Notes under the pieces: model-generated
What the model was told of the DNA's origin: nothing
Seen by the model: only the letters and a program-made list of their open reading frames with translations
Databases searched by the model: none
Program-made: the position numbers and the translations under genes
Source: Pseudoalteromonas sp. P1-25
GTDB lineage: Bacteria; Pseudomonadota; Gammaproteobacteria; Enterobacterales; Alteromonadaceae
Assembly: GCF_001401805.1 (NCBI RefSeq)
Contig: NZ_LKDW01000001.1
Span: forward strand, 62,001-126,000
Length of the DNA: 64,000 bases
Direction of reading: 5' to 3'
In this document: in pieces, positions 34,651 through 42,929 of the stretch
How the letters are laid out: each line of letters begins with the position of its first letter
Position numbering within the stretch: the stretch's first letter is position 1

Positions 34651-35058
34651 ATGCACAATTTAAGCGAGTACCAGCAATGGCAAAGCTATACAAAAGTAGG
34701 TAACGAATGCTTTAACAATGGCAATATTAAAAGTGCTAAAAGCCACTACCAAGTTGCTTTGTCGTTATCTAATAACTTGTTAAGCGCACACCCAACAGAT
34801 AAAGCCGCTGTATGTGCCATGTTGGTCGCTCATCATAATTTAGCAACGTTACTCGCGCAGCAAACGCAATGTGGCTCAGCCTACAGTTTATTAAAACAAG
34901 CCCAACACCGCCTAGAAAAACAGCTTAGCAATAGCCATAAGCACAACGACTTATCGGCTTTATTGTGGGGGCTAAGTAAAAACCGCAGTGAGCTTATGGT
35001 GTTTGTTAAAACGCATTCATTTACACCCATCTCGTTTGCAACACAGAGTCTTAATTAA
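34651..35058 (+). CDS. TPR-like helical protein of the NiSOD operon
   Basis: A 135-residue helical protein beginning 3 bp after the previous stop. The N-terminal SYTKVGNECFNNGNIKSAKSHYQVALSLSNNLL is a clear tetratricopeptide-like unit (about 12-46), followed by AMLVAHHNLATLLAQQTQCGSAYSLLKQAQHRL as a second. Such repeats bind other proteins, so it may be a scaffold or chaperone for the operon's products. No signal peptide. The downstream gene's ribosome site (AAAGGAG) begins right after its stop codon. Confidence 0.7.
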   Translation: MHNLSEYQQWQSYTKVGNECFNNGNIKSAKSHYQVALSLSNNLLSAHPTDKAAVCAMLVAHHNLATLLAQQTQCGSAYSLLKQAQHRLEKQLSNSHKHNDLSALLWGLSKNRSELMVFVKTHSFTPISFATQSLN

Positions 35059-35071
35059 AGGAGATAAACAA

Positions 35072-35254
35072 TTGAAAAATTTACTCGTTATTTTTATAGC
35101 CATGGTGAGCTTACCGCTTTTTGCCCACGAAGGTCACGACCACGCGCATTGGTCTGCTGCGTACTTACACTTACTATTTTATGGCGCCATTATAGCCGTA
35201 GTAGCCGCTTTTTCGTTTTCGTTTTACAAACGTGCCAAGCGCAATAAATCATAA
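35072..35254 (+). CDS. Small His-rich membrane protein of the NiSOD operon
   Basis: The TTG at 35072 is taken as start, since AAAGGAG lies 8 bp upstream and the reading then opens with a signal-like helix (KNLLVIFIAMVSLPLFA). The upstream in-frame ATG would place 28 residues inside the previous gene. The 60-residue product has HEGHDHAHW right after the leader, one further membrane helix (YLHLLFYGAIIAVVAAFSF) and a basic tail (KRAKRNKS). The exposed His/Asp cluster suits nickel or other metal binding at the periplasmic face. It may gather nickel for SodN; this is inference. Confidence 0.65.
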   Translation: MKNLLVIFIAMVSLPLFAHEGHDHAHWSAAYLHLLFYGAIIAVVAAFSFSFYKRAKRNKS

Positions 35255-35265
35255 GGAAACGCAGT

Positions 35266-35766
35266 ATGCTTTACTCATTTATTAACAGCCTAGATAAACT
35301 TTTAAAATTTAAAAGTGCAGCAGCACATTGCGATATTCCTTGCAAAATATACGACCCAAGCACGGCACAAATTGCAGCATTAAGCGTAATTAGATTTATA
35401 GACATTATTAACGAATTAGAACAACCGCTATCAGTAGCAAATACTGCACAACTTGCGCGGTTAGTGCGCGAAAAAGAAATTCATGCTTCTAAAGTAAAAG
35501 AAGAAGTACGCGTAATTTGGGGCGACTACTTTAAACAGCCTCAGTTTGATCAGTTTCCTGATACGCATGCATTAGTGCATTCAATTATGCTCACTGCATC
35601 AAAGTGTAAACAACATATAGATCGCGAACATGCTGAGCAATTACTCGCACTAGTAAATCAATTTGCAGACTCGTTTTGGCAAACCAAAGGCATTGCAACC
35701 TATCAAGCAAAAAGCCCATACCCGCCAAGCGAGCACGTGGTCTACCCAGACCTAAAAAGCGCCTAG
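35266..35766 (+). CDS. sodN: Nickel superoxide dismutase (proenzyme)
   Basis: Dismutates superoxide with nickel. After a 20-residue pro-sequence the mature enzyme begins HCDIPCKIYDP, the nickel hook, with His1, Cys2 and Cys6 as ligands and Tyr9 near the site. Here position 7 is Lys, where the textbook motif has Gly. The rest (ALSVIRFIDIINELEQ, EEVRVIWGDYF) is the four-helix bundle. The 166-residue proenzyme must be cut to expose His1, and the protease gene follows 10 bp downstream. A Fur-like box at the head of the operon suggests it responds to iron. Confidence 0.94.
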   Translation: MLYSFINSLDKLLKFKSAAAHCDIPCKIYDPSTAQIAALSVIRFIDIINELEQPLSVANTAQLARLVREKEIHASKVKEEVRVIWGDYFKQPQFDQFPDTHALVHSIMLTASKCKQHIDREHAEQLLALVNQFADSFWQTKGIATYQAKSPYPPSEHVVYPDLKSA

Positions 35767-35776
35767 CTCTCACGTT

Positions 35777-36082
35777 GTGTTAAAGTGCAACATAAGCAAA
35801 GTAAGGGGGCAGAGTATGTCTCCTACTTTTTTTGATTTAGATTATGTACTAAGTATGTGCTGGCCAAATATAAACTACCAACTAGGTGATGTAGTACTGG
35901 TAGAGCACCCAAAGTATGGCCGCATCATCAAACGTATTTGCCATATAGGACTGCATAATACCTACTTATTAAGCGGCGACCATGCCAGTAGCACAAGTAC
36001 AAAAGAGCTTGGTTTAATCAAGCAAGGGAATATTTTAGGCCGCGTTATATTTCATATAAAACAGCCTCGCTACAAAAATTAA
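35777..36082 (+). CDS. sodX: NiSOD maturation protease (S26 signal-peptidase-like)
   Basis: Processes pre-SodN. The GTG at 35777 is the required start: residues 11-16 read GQSMSP with catalytic Ser13, and the next ATG (35815) is the Met of that very motif, so starting there would remove the serine, even though it has a fair ribosome site. Lys52 in GRIIKRI is the expected general base, and LLSGDHASSTST matches the later SGDN-like box. The 101-residue length and lack of a strong N-terminal membrane anchor agree with SodX proteins. Confidence 0.88.
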   Translation: MLKCNISKVRGQSMSPTFFDLDYVLSMCWPNINYQLGDVVLVEHPKYGRIIKRICHIGLHNTYLLSGDHASSTSTKELGLIKQGNILGRVIFHIKQPRYKN

Positions 36083-36158
36083 AAGTAAGGCTACTTTGCC
36101 AGCAGCTTAATAAACTTTAGCTTGCTCATATAAGCGGCTTGTAGGGCGGTTAGTGTGT

Positions 36159-37370
36159 TTAGGCTTGGTATTTTTTGGTAAATATCAAAACAATAACGGC
36201 CAGTAATAAAGGCACAAACGATGCCCATAAAACGGTGTGCCAACCGTAGGCACTTAATAACCCACCCGATGAAAAAGAGCCCACCGCCATTAAGCCAAAC
36301 ACAATAAAATCACTAAACGATTGAGCACGGTTTTTTTCTTCTGGCTTGTGCGTTTCGAGCACTAATGCTGATGCCCCTAAAAAGCCAAAGTTCCAACCTA
36401 TACCTAACAAAATTAACAGCGCGTAAAAGTGATATACACCTTCACCTAAAAAGCCTATAGCTGCTGAAATTGCAGTTAAACTAATACCAAAAACAGAAAT
36501 ACGAGCAGCCCCAAAACGTGCAATGAGCTTACCGGTAAAAAAGCTAGGTGCATACATAGCAATAACATGCCACTGCATTCCTAAGTTTGCTGACTCTTGG
36601 CTATGTCCGTGCATATGCATTGCCAAAGGGGCCGATGTCATCAAAAAGTTCATCACCATATACGATGCTGCACCACAAATAACCGCGCTTATAAATCGTG
36701 GTTGCAAAGCTATTGTGCTCAATGACCTTCCTGAATATGCTTGATTTGCTAAAGGCTTAGCCAATTTAACGCCAAACAAAATAACACCAGCGAGAGCCGC
36801 GACAATGGCTTGCGCTATAAATGTGGCAGCAAACATTTTGTCTGACCATAGGTGCATGGTATGCGTAACTAACTGAGAGCCAATAACACCTGCAGCTACG
36901 CCACCTGCCATTACCATAGAAAGCGCTTGCGGGCGTTTATTTTCGGGCACGCCATCGGTTGCAGCAAACCGAAATGATAAGGCCACTGCCGCATAAGCGC
37001 CGCCCAATAGCGCAGATAAACAGTACAGCCAAAAACTGTCTATATACAACGCAATAGCCGCTAATAGTCCGGTTAAAACTCCCGCGCCAGTTCCGGCCAT
37101 AAAGGCTGCACGGCGGCCATATTTTCGTGCTAATTCACCGGCGGGTAAAACACACAACGCCATGCCCAAAACAAAAATAGAAACAGGTAAAGTGGCTAAA
37201 AGTGCAGTAGGAGCAAGCAAACTGCCCACTACCGCACCTGTTGCATATAGCACAACGCTATTAGCCCCAGAAAGTGCCTGGGCTAACATTAAACGCCATA
37301 AGTTAGCTGTTTGAACTTGAGGGTCGCTCGGCTCAAGCCTATCTGAGTCTATAGCGTTTAATTTTTGCAT
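36159..37370 (-). CDS. MFS transporter
   Basis: A 403-residue major-facilitator protein with twelve hydrophobic segments. The loop 2-3 motif is visible as GELARKYGRRAAFMAG near residue 77. The N-terminal half (LMLAQALSGANSVVLYATGAVVGSLLAPTALLA) resembles drug or sugar antiporters of the YcaD/YfcJ type. Substrate unknown. Start has only a weak AGGAAAG site. It lies 57 bp after the carboxymuconolactone-decarboxylase-like gene in the same direction, so both may be co-regulated, perhaps by the LysR gene upstream. Confidence 0.88.
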   Translation of the reverse strand: MQKLNAIDSDRLEPSDPQVQTANLWRLMLAQALSGANSVVLYATGAVVGSLLAPTALLATLPVSIFVLGMALCVLPAGELARKYGRRAAFMAGTGAGVLTGLLAAIALYIDSFWLYCLSALLGGAYAAVALSFRFAATDGVPENKRPQALSMVMAGGVAAGVIGSQLVTHTMHLWSDKMFAATFIAQAIVAALAGVILFGVKLAKPLANQAYSGRSLSTIALQPRFISAVICGAASYMVMNFLMTSAPLAMHMHGHSQESANLGMQWHVIAMYAPSFFTGKLIARFGAARISVFGISLTAISAAIGFLGEGVYHFYALLILLGIGWNFGFLGASALVLETHKPEEKNRAQSFSDFIVFGLMAVGSFSSGGLLSAYGWHTVLWASFVPLLLAVIVLIFTKKYQA

Positions 37371-37427
37371 GATTTCACTTTCCTAAAAGTATGTAAGGGG
37401 CTAAAAAGAGAGTTGTAGTTGAGGTAT

Positions 37428-37949
37428 TTAAATGTCTAACGCCACTAAAAAGCGCGATACCATGTTATAAGCAGCCACAGTTGCTACCGCTTCTACAGTT
37501 TGCGTTTCGCCAAATAGTGCTTTTAATCGTTCAATAACGTCGCTATCAACATTTACTTTAGTGGTTGACTGCTCAGTAAGTTCAAGCAAAGCCAGCTCCT
37601 GCTCAGAGAATAACTCAGCATTTACTACCACACTTTTAAGTGCAGTTGCTTTTTCATCGCTACCGCCAGCTTGTATGTATGCTGGGTAGTGCACATTCCA
37701 TTCAAAATCGGCTTTGTTTAATACCGCCACACGCAGCATAATAAGTTCGCGGTACTCAAGCGATAAACCAAAGTTTGCTCTAACGCGCCCTAGCAACTCA
37801 TTCCAGCCTTTAGCTAAAGGAAAGCTTTTTAGTAGTACTCTATCTATACCTATTAATTCACCGTTTGGACGACGACCTTGCATTTCGGCGAGTAGTTCGG
37901 CTGGGGCTTGCTCGCCATCTTGCCATGGCGATACTCTTACTTGTGACAT
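37428..37949 (-). CDS. Carboxymuconolactone decarboxylase family protein
   Basis: A 173-residue all-helical protein of the CMD/AhpD family (PF02627): YRELIMLRVAVLNKADFEWNVHYPAYIQAGG carries the E...H-x3-A arrangement, where AhpD-type proteins have a C-x2-C. Both cysteines are absent here, the place being WNVHYPAY, so a peroxidase-like thiol role is unlikely and a decarboxylase or hydratase-like role remains open. A good ribosome site (TAGGAG) precedes the ATG. Another member of the family is encoded at 40352. Confidence 0.85.
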   Translation of the reverse strand: MSQVRVSPWQDGEQAPAELLAEMQGRRPNGELIGIDRVLLKSFPLAKGWNELLGRVRANFGLSLEYRELIMLRVAVLNKADFEWNVHYPAYIQAGGSDEKATALKSVVVNAELFSEQELALLELTEQSTTKVNVDSDVIERLKALFGETQTVEAVATVAAYNMVSRFLVALDI

Positions 37950-38104
37950 AATATTTACTCCTAATTAAACGCCACTTTAGTCATTTAAGTGGCTAACTTG
38001 GAGCGAAATCTTACGGGGAATGAACGTGGTTAACCACAGAGATTATCTTTTAATATGGTAAACATTTTCTTTACTGTTATGAGTTATAAAAGTACTCCTG
38101 AGCT

Positions 38105-39034
38105 TTAATTTCTTTTAGCCCGCGGGTTTTCTACCTCTTTAAATAGCCATTCTTTAAATGCCTGTATTCTTGGCAGCTCAGCACATTCGGGGCGATAAAT
38201 AACGTAATACGCCAAAGGCGATTCAAAATAAATATGAGGGAATAACCTGACCAATCGCCCAGAGGCTAGGTCATCTTTAGCCATTACACTGCGTGCTAAC
38301 GCCACGCCGTGACCGTCAATAGCTGACTGCAATACAGCCGCTGAGTTATTTATTTGAATACTTTTAGTGGTTAAAGGGCCTGTTACTCCGGCTTTTTTTA
38401 ACCACGCCGACCAAGACGGAAAACCCGTATGGTCATCCATTGACTGATCGTGTATTAGGGTTTCGTTCAATAGTTTATCTATGGTATTTAAGCGGTTTGA
38501 GTCTTCTAAAAACTTAGGAGAGCATACCGGGTATACCTCTTCATCCATTAGTTTTTCTGCGCTTAAGCCCTGCCAAGTGCCTACACCAAAGCGTATGCCT
38601 ATATCTATACGTTGCTCAGTAAAATCGACCGGCTTTAAATTAGTATTTAAATTTACACTGGTTTGCGAACATATTTCTTGAAAAAAATGCAACCTAGGTA
38701 ATAACCATTTAGCGGCAAATGCAGGGCTTACTGCAACCGTTAATGCACCGCTTATGGCGTTGTCTTTTAAAATGTCTAGCCCTTGAGCAAGTTTATCAAA
38801 CCCTTCGCGTATTAATGGCAGGGCACTTTGCGCGGTTTCGGTGGTTATTAGCCGTGTTTTACCAGAGCTCATTCTATGAAACAGCGGTGTGTCGAGCCAC
38901 TCTTCTAATGTTTTTACCAGCTGCCCAACGGCTGCTGGGGTTACGTTTAGCTCATCAGCTGCCGCTGAAAAACTTTGGTGCCTTGCGCTTGCTTCAAACG
39001 CTTTTAATGCATTGAGATGTATAGGTGATTTCAT
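38105..39034 (-). CDS. LysR-family transcriptional regulator (GcvA-like)
   Basis: A 309-residue regulator. The helix-turn-helix is ASARHQSFSAAADELNVTPAAVGQLVKTLEEWLDTPLFHR at about 14-53. The conserved GcvA/AmpR-type effector domain includes FTEQRIDIGIRFGVGTWQGL and SAVLQSAIDGHGVALARSVM. It is divergent from the SDR gene at 39204 across 169 bp, and the SDR-cupin operon is its probable target; the CMD/MFS pair may be another. Inducer unknown. Confidence 0.9.
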   Translation of the reverse strand: MKSPIHLNALKAFEASARHQSFSAAADELNVTPAAVGQLVKTLEEWLDTPLFHRMSSGKTRLITTETAQSALPLIREGFDKLAQGLDILKDNAISGALTVAVSPAFAAKWLLPRLHFFQEICSQTSVNLNTNLKPVDFTEQRIDIGIRFGVGTWQGLSAEKLMDEEVYPVCSPKFLEDSNRLNTIDKLLNETLIHDQSMDDHTGFPSWSAWLKKAGVTGPLTTKSIQINNSAAVLQSAIDGHGVALARSVMAKDDLASGRLVRLFPHIYFESPLAYYVIYRPECAELPRIQAFKEWLFKEVENPRAKRN

Positions 39035-39203
39035 ACGATAAACTTTTTCTTTATTGATGATTCAGATTATCTCGTTTGTTAAAGCAAGTAAATAAGTAAA
39101 AAATACCTCCCAAGCCAAACAGCAAGTTACTTGCTATTAGGCAACTCAATACTTTTTATTTATATAACAAATACAGCGCATATTAGCGCTTGGAGAAATA
39201 ATC

Positions 39204-39977
39204 ATGACTAAGCAATTTTTAGGTAAAAAGTTACTCGTTATTGGTGGTACTAGCGGCATGGGTTTTGACACGGCTCGATTAATTTTAGAGCAAGGCGGCC
39301 AAGCTGTCATTGTTGGCCACCGTAAAGAAAAAGCCCAAGCAGCAAAAGAGCAGCTATCAGCTTTAGGCACTGTTGAGGTGTTAACCGCTGATTTAACCAG
39401 CGATGAAGGCGTGCAAAACTTAATTAATACACTTTCACAAGACCACACAGACGTCGATTTACTGGTAAATGCTGCCGGTGTGTTTTTCCCTAAACCATTT
39501 TTAGAGCACGAAGCGGCTGATTACGATCAATACATGCAAATTAACCGCGCGTTGTTTTTTATTACACAAAAAGTAGCCGCTAATTTAGTGGCAGCAAAAC
39601 GCGCAGGCGCCATTGTTAATGTGGGTTCTATGTGGGGTAAGCAAGCTATTGCCGCTACACCCTCGTCGGCGTATTCAATGGCTAAAGCAGGTTTACATGC
39701 GCTAACGCAACATCTAGCAATGGAATTAGCAGCGCACAATATTCGCGTTAATGCAGTATCGCCAGCGGTTGTACAAACGCCAATTTACGAAGGTTTTATT
39801 CCTAAAGCAGAAGTAAACGATGCCCTACAAGGCTTTAACAGCTTTCATCCAATTGGCCGTGTAGGTACAAGCGAAGATGTCGCCAACACCATTGCGTTTT
39901 TACTCAGCGACAAAGCCGCTTGGGTCACAGGTGCCGTATGGGATGTTGACGGCGGCGTAATGGCAGGTCGTAACTAA
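39204..39977 (+). CDS. Short-chain dehydrogenase/reductase (SDR)
   Basis: A 257-residue classical SDR. The NAD(P) motif is [13 protein letters not shown] at about 13-25, followed by the Arg/Lys-bearing VGHRKEKA that favours NADP. The NAG motif appears as VNAAGVF, the catalytic triad as Ser in NVGSMWGKQ and YSMAKAG (Tyr-x3-Lys), and the C-terminal [11 protein letters not shown] is typical. Substrate unknown. It heads a probable operon (SDR, ABM-like, CMD-like) opposite the LysR gene. Confidence 0.92.
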   Translation: MTKQFLGKKLLVIGGTSGMGFDTARLILEQGGQAVIVGHRKEKAQAAKEQLSALGTVEVLTADLTSDEGVQNLINTLSQDHTDVDLLVNAAGVFFPKPFLEHEAADYDQYMQINRALFFITQKVAANLVAAKRAGAIVNVGSMWGKQAIAATPSSAYSMAKAGLHALTQHLAMELAAHNIRVNAVSPAVVQTPIYEGFIPKAEVNDALQGFNSFHPIGRVGTSEDVANTIAFLLSDKAAWVTGAVWDVDGGVMAGRN

Positions 39978-40042
39978 TAAATATTGTAAGCGCTAATGGG
40001 CTAAAGCAGCCCATAGCTAAATTTAATCACTGGAGAGCAAAT

Positions 40043-40327
40043 ATGGTTTATTTACAAATTACACTAAGTGTTGACCACGGTAATAGAAAAGCAGCAACAG
40101 AGGTTTTTAACACCTACAAAGCCCCATTTTTAGACACTGTAAGAGGCGCAGTTTCAAAAGAGCTATTAGCGCGTGATGAAGATGTACAAGTGCTTCACGG
40201 CTTTGAAACTATTGAGCACGCTCATGAGTATTTAGAAAGCGATTTATTTAATGCCGATGTAGTTACCGCGCTCGCGCCACTACTTACTAATGACCCAGAA
40301 GTACGCATTTACTGCGTAGCTGAGTAA
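40043..40327 (+). CDS. Small protein, possibly ABM-like dimeric barrel
   Basis: A 94-residue protein with GGAGAGC before the ATG. The opening strand VYLQITLSV, the helix HGNRKAATEVFNTYKAPFLDTV, a middle strand VQVLHGFETIEHAHEYLES and the final VRIYCVAE fit the alpha-plus-beta barrel of antibiotic-biosynthesis-monooxygenase-like proteins. The assignment is by pattern only. It lies between the SDR and the CMD-family gene, so it probably acts in the same oxidation or detoxification step. No catalytic residues can be named. Confidence 0.6.
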   Translation: MVYLQITLSVDHGNRKAATEVFNTYKAPFLDTVRGAVSKELLARDEDVQVLHGFETIEHAHEYLESDLFNADVVTALAPLLTNDPEVRIYCVAE

Positions 40328-40351
40328 AAACTTAAGATAGGAAAGTAAAAA

Positions 40352-40696
40352 ATGTCACAAGATTGGAACGCGTACCGCACCGAAGTAATGAACACTGTAG
40401 GTGCGTTTGCTAAGCAAAGCCCAGATACCCTACGCGGATTAATGACAATGGATGGCGCTGGCGCAAAAACAGGCCATTTAACGCCTAAATTACATGAGCT
40501 AATAGCACTCGCTGTTGCCGTAACAACACGTTGTGATGGGTGTATTGCAATGCACACTAAAAAAGCGGTTGAGCACGGCGCAACAATTGGTGAAATATCT
40601 GAAGCGTTAGGCGTTGCTGTAGCCTTAAATGCAGGTGCAGCGCTAACTTACAGTGCACGAGTACTTGACGCCCACGCACAATTACAAAACGCTTAA
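40352..40696 (+). CDS. AhpD-like carboxymuconolactone decarboxylase family protein
   Basis: A 114-residue helical protein. HELIALAVAVTTRCDGCIAMHTKKAVEHGAT contains the AhpD redox site E-x11-C-x2-C-x3-H (CDGCIAMH), so unlike its relative at 37428 it keeps both cysteines and should be able to cycle a disulfide, for example as an alkylhydroperoxidase-type reductant. Length and motif spacing match small AhpD-like proteins. A strong terminator follows 15 bp after the stop. Confidence 0.88.
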   Translation: MSQDWNAYRTEVMNTVGAFAKQSPDTLRGLMTMDGAGAKTGHLTPKLHELIALAVAVTTRCDGCIAMHTKKAVEHGATIGEISEALGVAVALNAGAALTYSARVLDAHAQLQNA

Positions 40697-40711
40697 TAAG
40701 CGTAAATTTAT

Positions 40712-40737
40712 AGAGCAATAACTTATGTTATTGCTCT
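40712..40737 (+). terminator. Intrinsic terminator after the AhpD-like gene
   Basis: AGAGCAATAAC (40712-40722), loop TTAT, GTTATTGCTCT (40727-40737), then TATTTTATTT: a perfect 11-bp stem with T-tract. It separates the SDR operon from the cupin gene 22 bp further on. Confidence 0.85.
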
Positions 40738-40758
40738 TATTTTATTTAGGTTGGACAA

Positions 40759-41433
40759 ATGCGAGTCAATTCAGATTTTTCACAACACGCTTTAATGCTG
40801 CCAAGTCAATATAGTTGGCAAACATCGCCTCAGGCGGGTGTTGAGCGCGTAATGCTCGACAGAATAGGCGCTGAAAAAGCCAGAGCAACAAGCGTAGTAC
40901 GCTACGCGCCTGAGTCTACTTTTCCAAGCCATGCTCACCCAGGTGGAGAAGAAATAATGGTACTTTCGGGCACTTTTTCAGATGAGTCGGGCGACTACCC
41001 GCAAGGCTTTTATTTACGAAATCCGCCAGGGTCTTCACATGCACCTAAAAGTAAAAGTGGCGCAACCATTTTTGTAAAACTGTGGCAAATGTGCATAACA
41101 GAAACCACCTCTGTGCGCATAAATACACACGATCCGGCTACGTGGATAACACAAAATAACCGCACAATATGCCCGCTTTATCAAGATGATAACGAAGTAA
41201 CTAAACTGGTTAAGTTAACCCCGCAACAGCCCCTATTTGATAACCTAAAAGCACATAATGCCTTAGAGCTATTTGTACTGGGCGGCAGCGTAATACACAA
41301 CGAGGTAGAATATTCAAAAGGAAGCTGGCTAAGGCTGCCAAGCACGAGTAAAGCATTAATATCAGCGGGAAATAACAGCGCTACAATTTACTTAAAAGTA
41401 GGTAATTTTAAAAATATAGGCTGTGGAGGCTAA
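40759..41433 (+). CDS. Two-domain cupin protein (ChrR-like cupin)
   Basis: A 224-residue bicupin. The first barrel has ESTFPSHAHPGGEEIMVLSGTFSDESGDYPQGFYLRNPPGSSH, which holds the metal ligands H-x-H, E and H of the ChrR cupin type. The second barrel (ALELFVLGGSVIHNEVEYSKGSWLRLP) lacks those histidines and is probably structural. Members sense or act on singlet-oxygen-like stress, or modify small molecules; no anti-sigma domain is present here. It begins just after the terminator and is followed after 3 bp by the FAD oxidoreductase gene. Confidence 0.82.
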   Translation: MRVNSDFSQHALMLPSQYSWQTSPQAGVERVMLDRIGAEKARATSVVRYAPESTFPSHAHPGGEEIMVLSGTFSDESGDYPQGFYLRNPPGSSHAPKSKSGATIFVKLWQMCITETTSVRINTHDPATWITQNNRTICPLYQDDNEVTKLVKLTPQQPLFDNLKAHNALELFVLGGSVIHNEVEYSKGSWLRLPSTSKALISAGNNSATIYLKVGNFKNIGCGG

Positions 41434-41436
41434 ATA

Positions 41437-42546
41437 ATGCGTACAAAAATTGCGATTATAGGCGGTGGGCTAAGCGGCGTGTATGCTGCTTACCAGTTAG
41501 AGCAACGCGGCATTACCGATTACATATTGCTTGAAGCCAGAGACCAATTAGGTGGCCGTATTATGAACTTTACTCATCATTCGCAAGCGACAACAAATAA
41601 CTTTGATCTGGGCCCAACGTGGTTTTGGCCAGAGTTTCAGCCGCAATTAAATGCCATTATTAAAACCCTAAACCTAAAAGCATTTGCCCAGTACGAGCAA
41701 GGCAATACCTTAGTAGAGCGCTCACATACACAACCGCCCACAGCCATGCCCGGTTATACGCATGCTCCTACGTCTATGCGGCTAAAGGGTGGCATGGGCA
41801 CACTTATTAATGCCTTACATGCAAAGCTTAGCAACAAACACATAGTGACCGGCGCTTTGGTAAACACAATTACCCACCAACACGGTCATATTGAAGTTAA
41901 CTTTAGCACCTCTAACACAACCGACAATAAAGTAAACGTTGAGCACGTAATGCTTGCGCTGCCGCCACGCTTAGCCGTAAGCCAAATAACGTTTACCCCC
42001 GCGTTGCCAAGCGATTTAGTATCGCAGTGGCAAAATACCGCAACCTGGATGGCCCCCCACGCTAAGTATATTGCTGTGTACGATACGCCATTTTGGCGTA
42101 AGCAAACGCTCTCGGGCAGCGCCCGCAGCAGTGTTGGGCCAATGGCTGAAATACACGATGCATCAAACCCACAAGGCCAAGCCGCATTATTTGGCTTTAT
42201 TGGCATACCCGCTGATGATAGAAAACGCATTAGTAATGAAGATTTAATCACACATTGCAAAGCGCAGTTAGTTAGGCTTTTTGGCGCACAAGCCGCCACA
42301 CCCAAAGCCGATATTATTAAAGACTGGGCACAAGACCCACTCACAGCAACGTCGCTTGATACTCACGCAGCTAATACACATACCCCAGCACCTTACATAA
42401 CCGCGCAAAATGGCCCGTGGTATCAAAATTTAGTCGGTATTGGCAGCGAATGGTCGGTGCAATTTCCAGGCTATGTAGCTGGTGCGGTTGATGCAGCAAA
42501 CATAGGCGTTGAGCTGTATTTAAAAAGTGTTAAGCGTGATGTGTAG
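41437..42546 (+). CDS. FAD-dependent amine oxidase-type oxidoreductase
   Basis: A 369-residue flavoprotein. The Rossmann motif IAIIGGGLSGVYAAYQL at about 5-21 is followed by LLEARDQLGGRI, the dinucleotide-binding continuation typical of amine oxidases, and later VEHVMLALPPR. The C-terminal GWSVQFPGYVAGAVDAANIG-like stretch (GSEWSVQFPGYVAGAVDAAN) contacts the flavin. Probable monoamine or polyamine oxidase-like enzyme; substrate unknown. Somewhat shorter than typical MAO (about 450). It forms a two-gene unit with the cupin. Confidence 0.85.
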   Translation: MRTKIAIIGGGLSGVYAAYQLEQRGITDYILLEARDQLGGRIMNFTHHSQATTNNFDLGPTWFWPEFQPQLNAIIKTLNLKAFAQYEQGNTLVERSHTQPPTAMPGYTHAPTSMRLKGGMGTLINALHAKLSNKHIVTGALVNTITHQHGHIEVNFSTSNTTDNKVNVEHVMLALPPRLAVSQITFTPALPSDLVSQWQNTATWMAPHAKYIAVYDTPFWRKQTLSGSARSSVGPMAEIHDASNPQGQAALFGFIGIPADDRKRISNEDLITHCKAQLVRLFGAQAATPKADIIKDWAQDPLTATSLDTHAANTHTPAPYITAQNGPWYQNLVGIGSEWSVQFPGYVAGAVDAANIGVELYLKSVKRDV

Positions 42547-42929
42547 AGGCTGAGGTTTGAGCTTAGCGTTTTAATGGATAGCTCATAACGGCAGCTGATG
42601 GGCGGTTATGAGCGAACTCCGGAGATTAGACATAATTTTTGCGAAAATCCGCTTCAGACAAAGAGCGGACGCTCAGGTTTAAAAACTCATAGTGCTGCTT
42701 TGTGCCAATAGAGGATCACCAGCCTAAACTCGTTTTTGCCCCAAAACGAGTTAACGTAAATGCTCTAAGGGTGGCTTTAAGCGGAGAGCAGAGAGTCGAA
42801 CAAAATCATTTTTGGACAAAAGTGATTTAACGTAATTACTCTATAGGTCGTAAAGTTACCCTAAATTCGAGGCTTGCTCATCTGATACGGAAAGACCACT
42901 GTTAAATATTGACTTGGAACAGGTAAAAA
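42547..42929. repeat. Intergenic repeat-rich region with related hairpins
   Basis: No gene is seen in these 383 bp. They contain a 9-bp inverted repeat (GCTCATAAC 42581, GTTATGAGC 42605), TCCGCT/AGCGGA near 42650, and two related hairpins 76 bp apart: AACTCGTTTT/AAAACGAGTT (42727-42752) and AAATCATTTTT/AAAAGTGATTT (42803-42828). Both hairpins continue with TTAACGTAA-(a/t)-T-x2-TCTA. This looks like decayed duplicated repeat elements between two operons. Confidence 0.55.

Noticed and set aside
34988..35071. 28-residue N-terminal extension of the small His-rich protein
   Set aside because: It overlaps the TPR-like gene and has no ribosome site, while AAAGGAG fits the TTG at 35072.
35815..36082. 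Shorter sodX from the ATG at 35815 with a fair ribosome site
   Set aside because: It starts at the Met of GQSMSP and would remove the catalytic serine.
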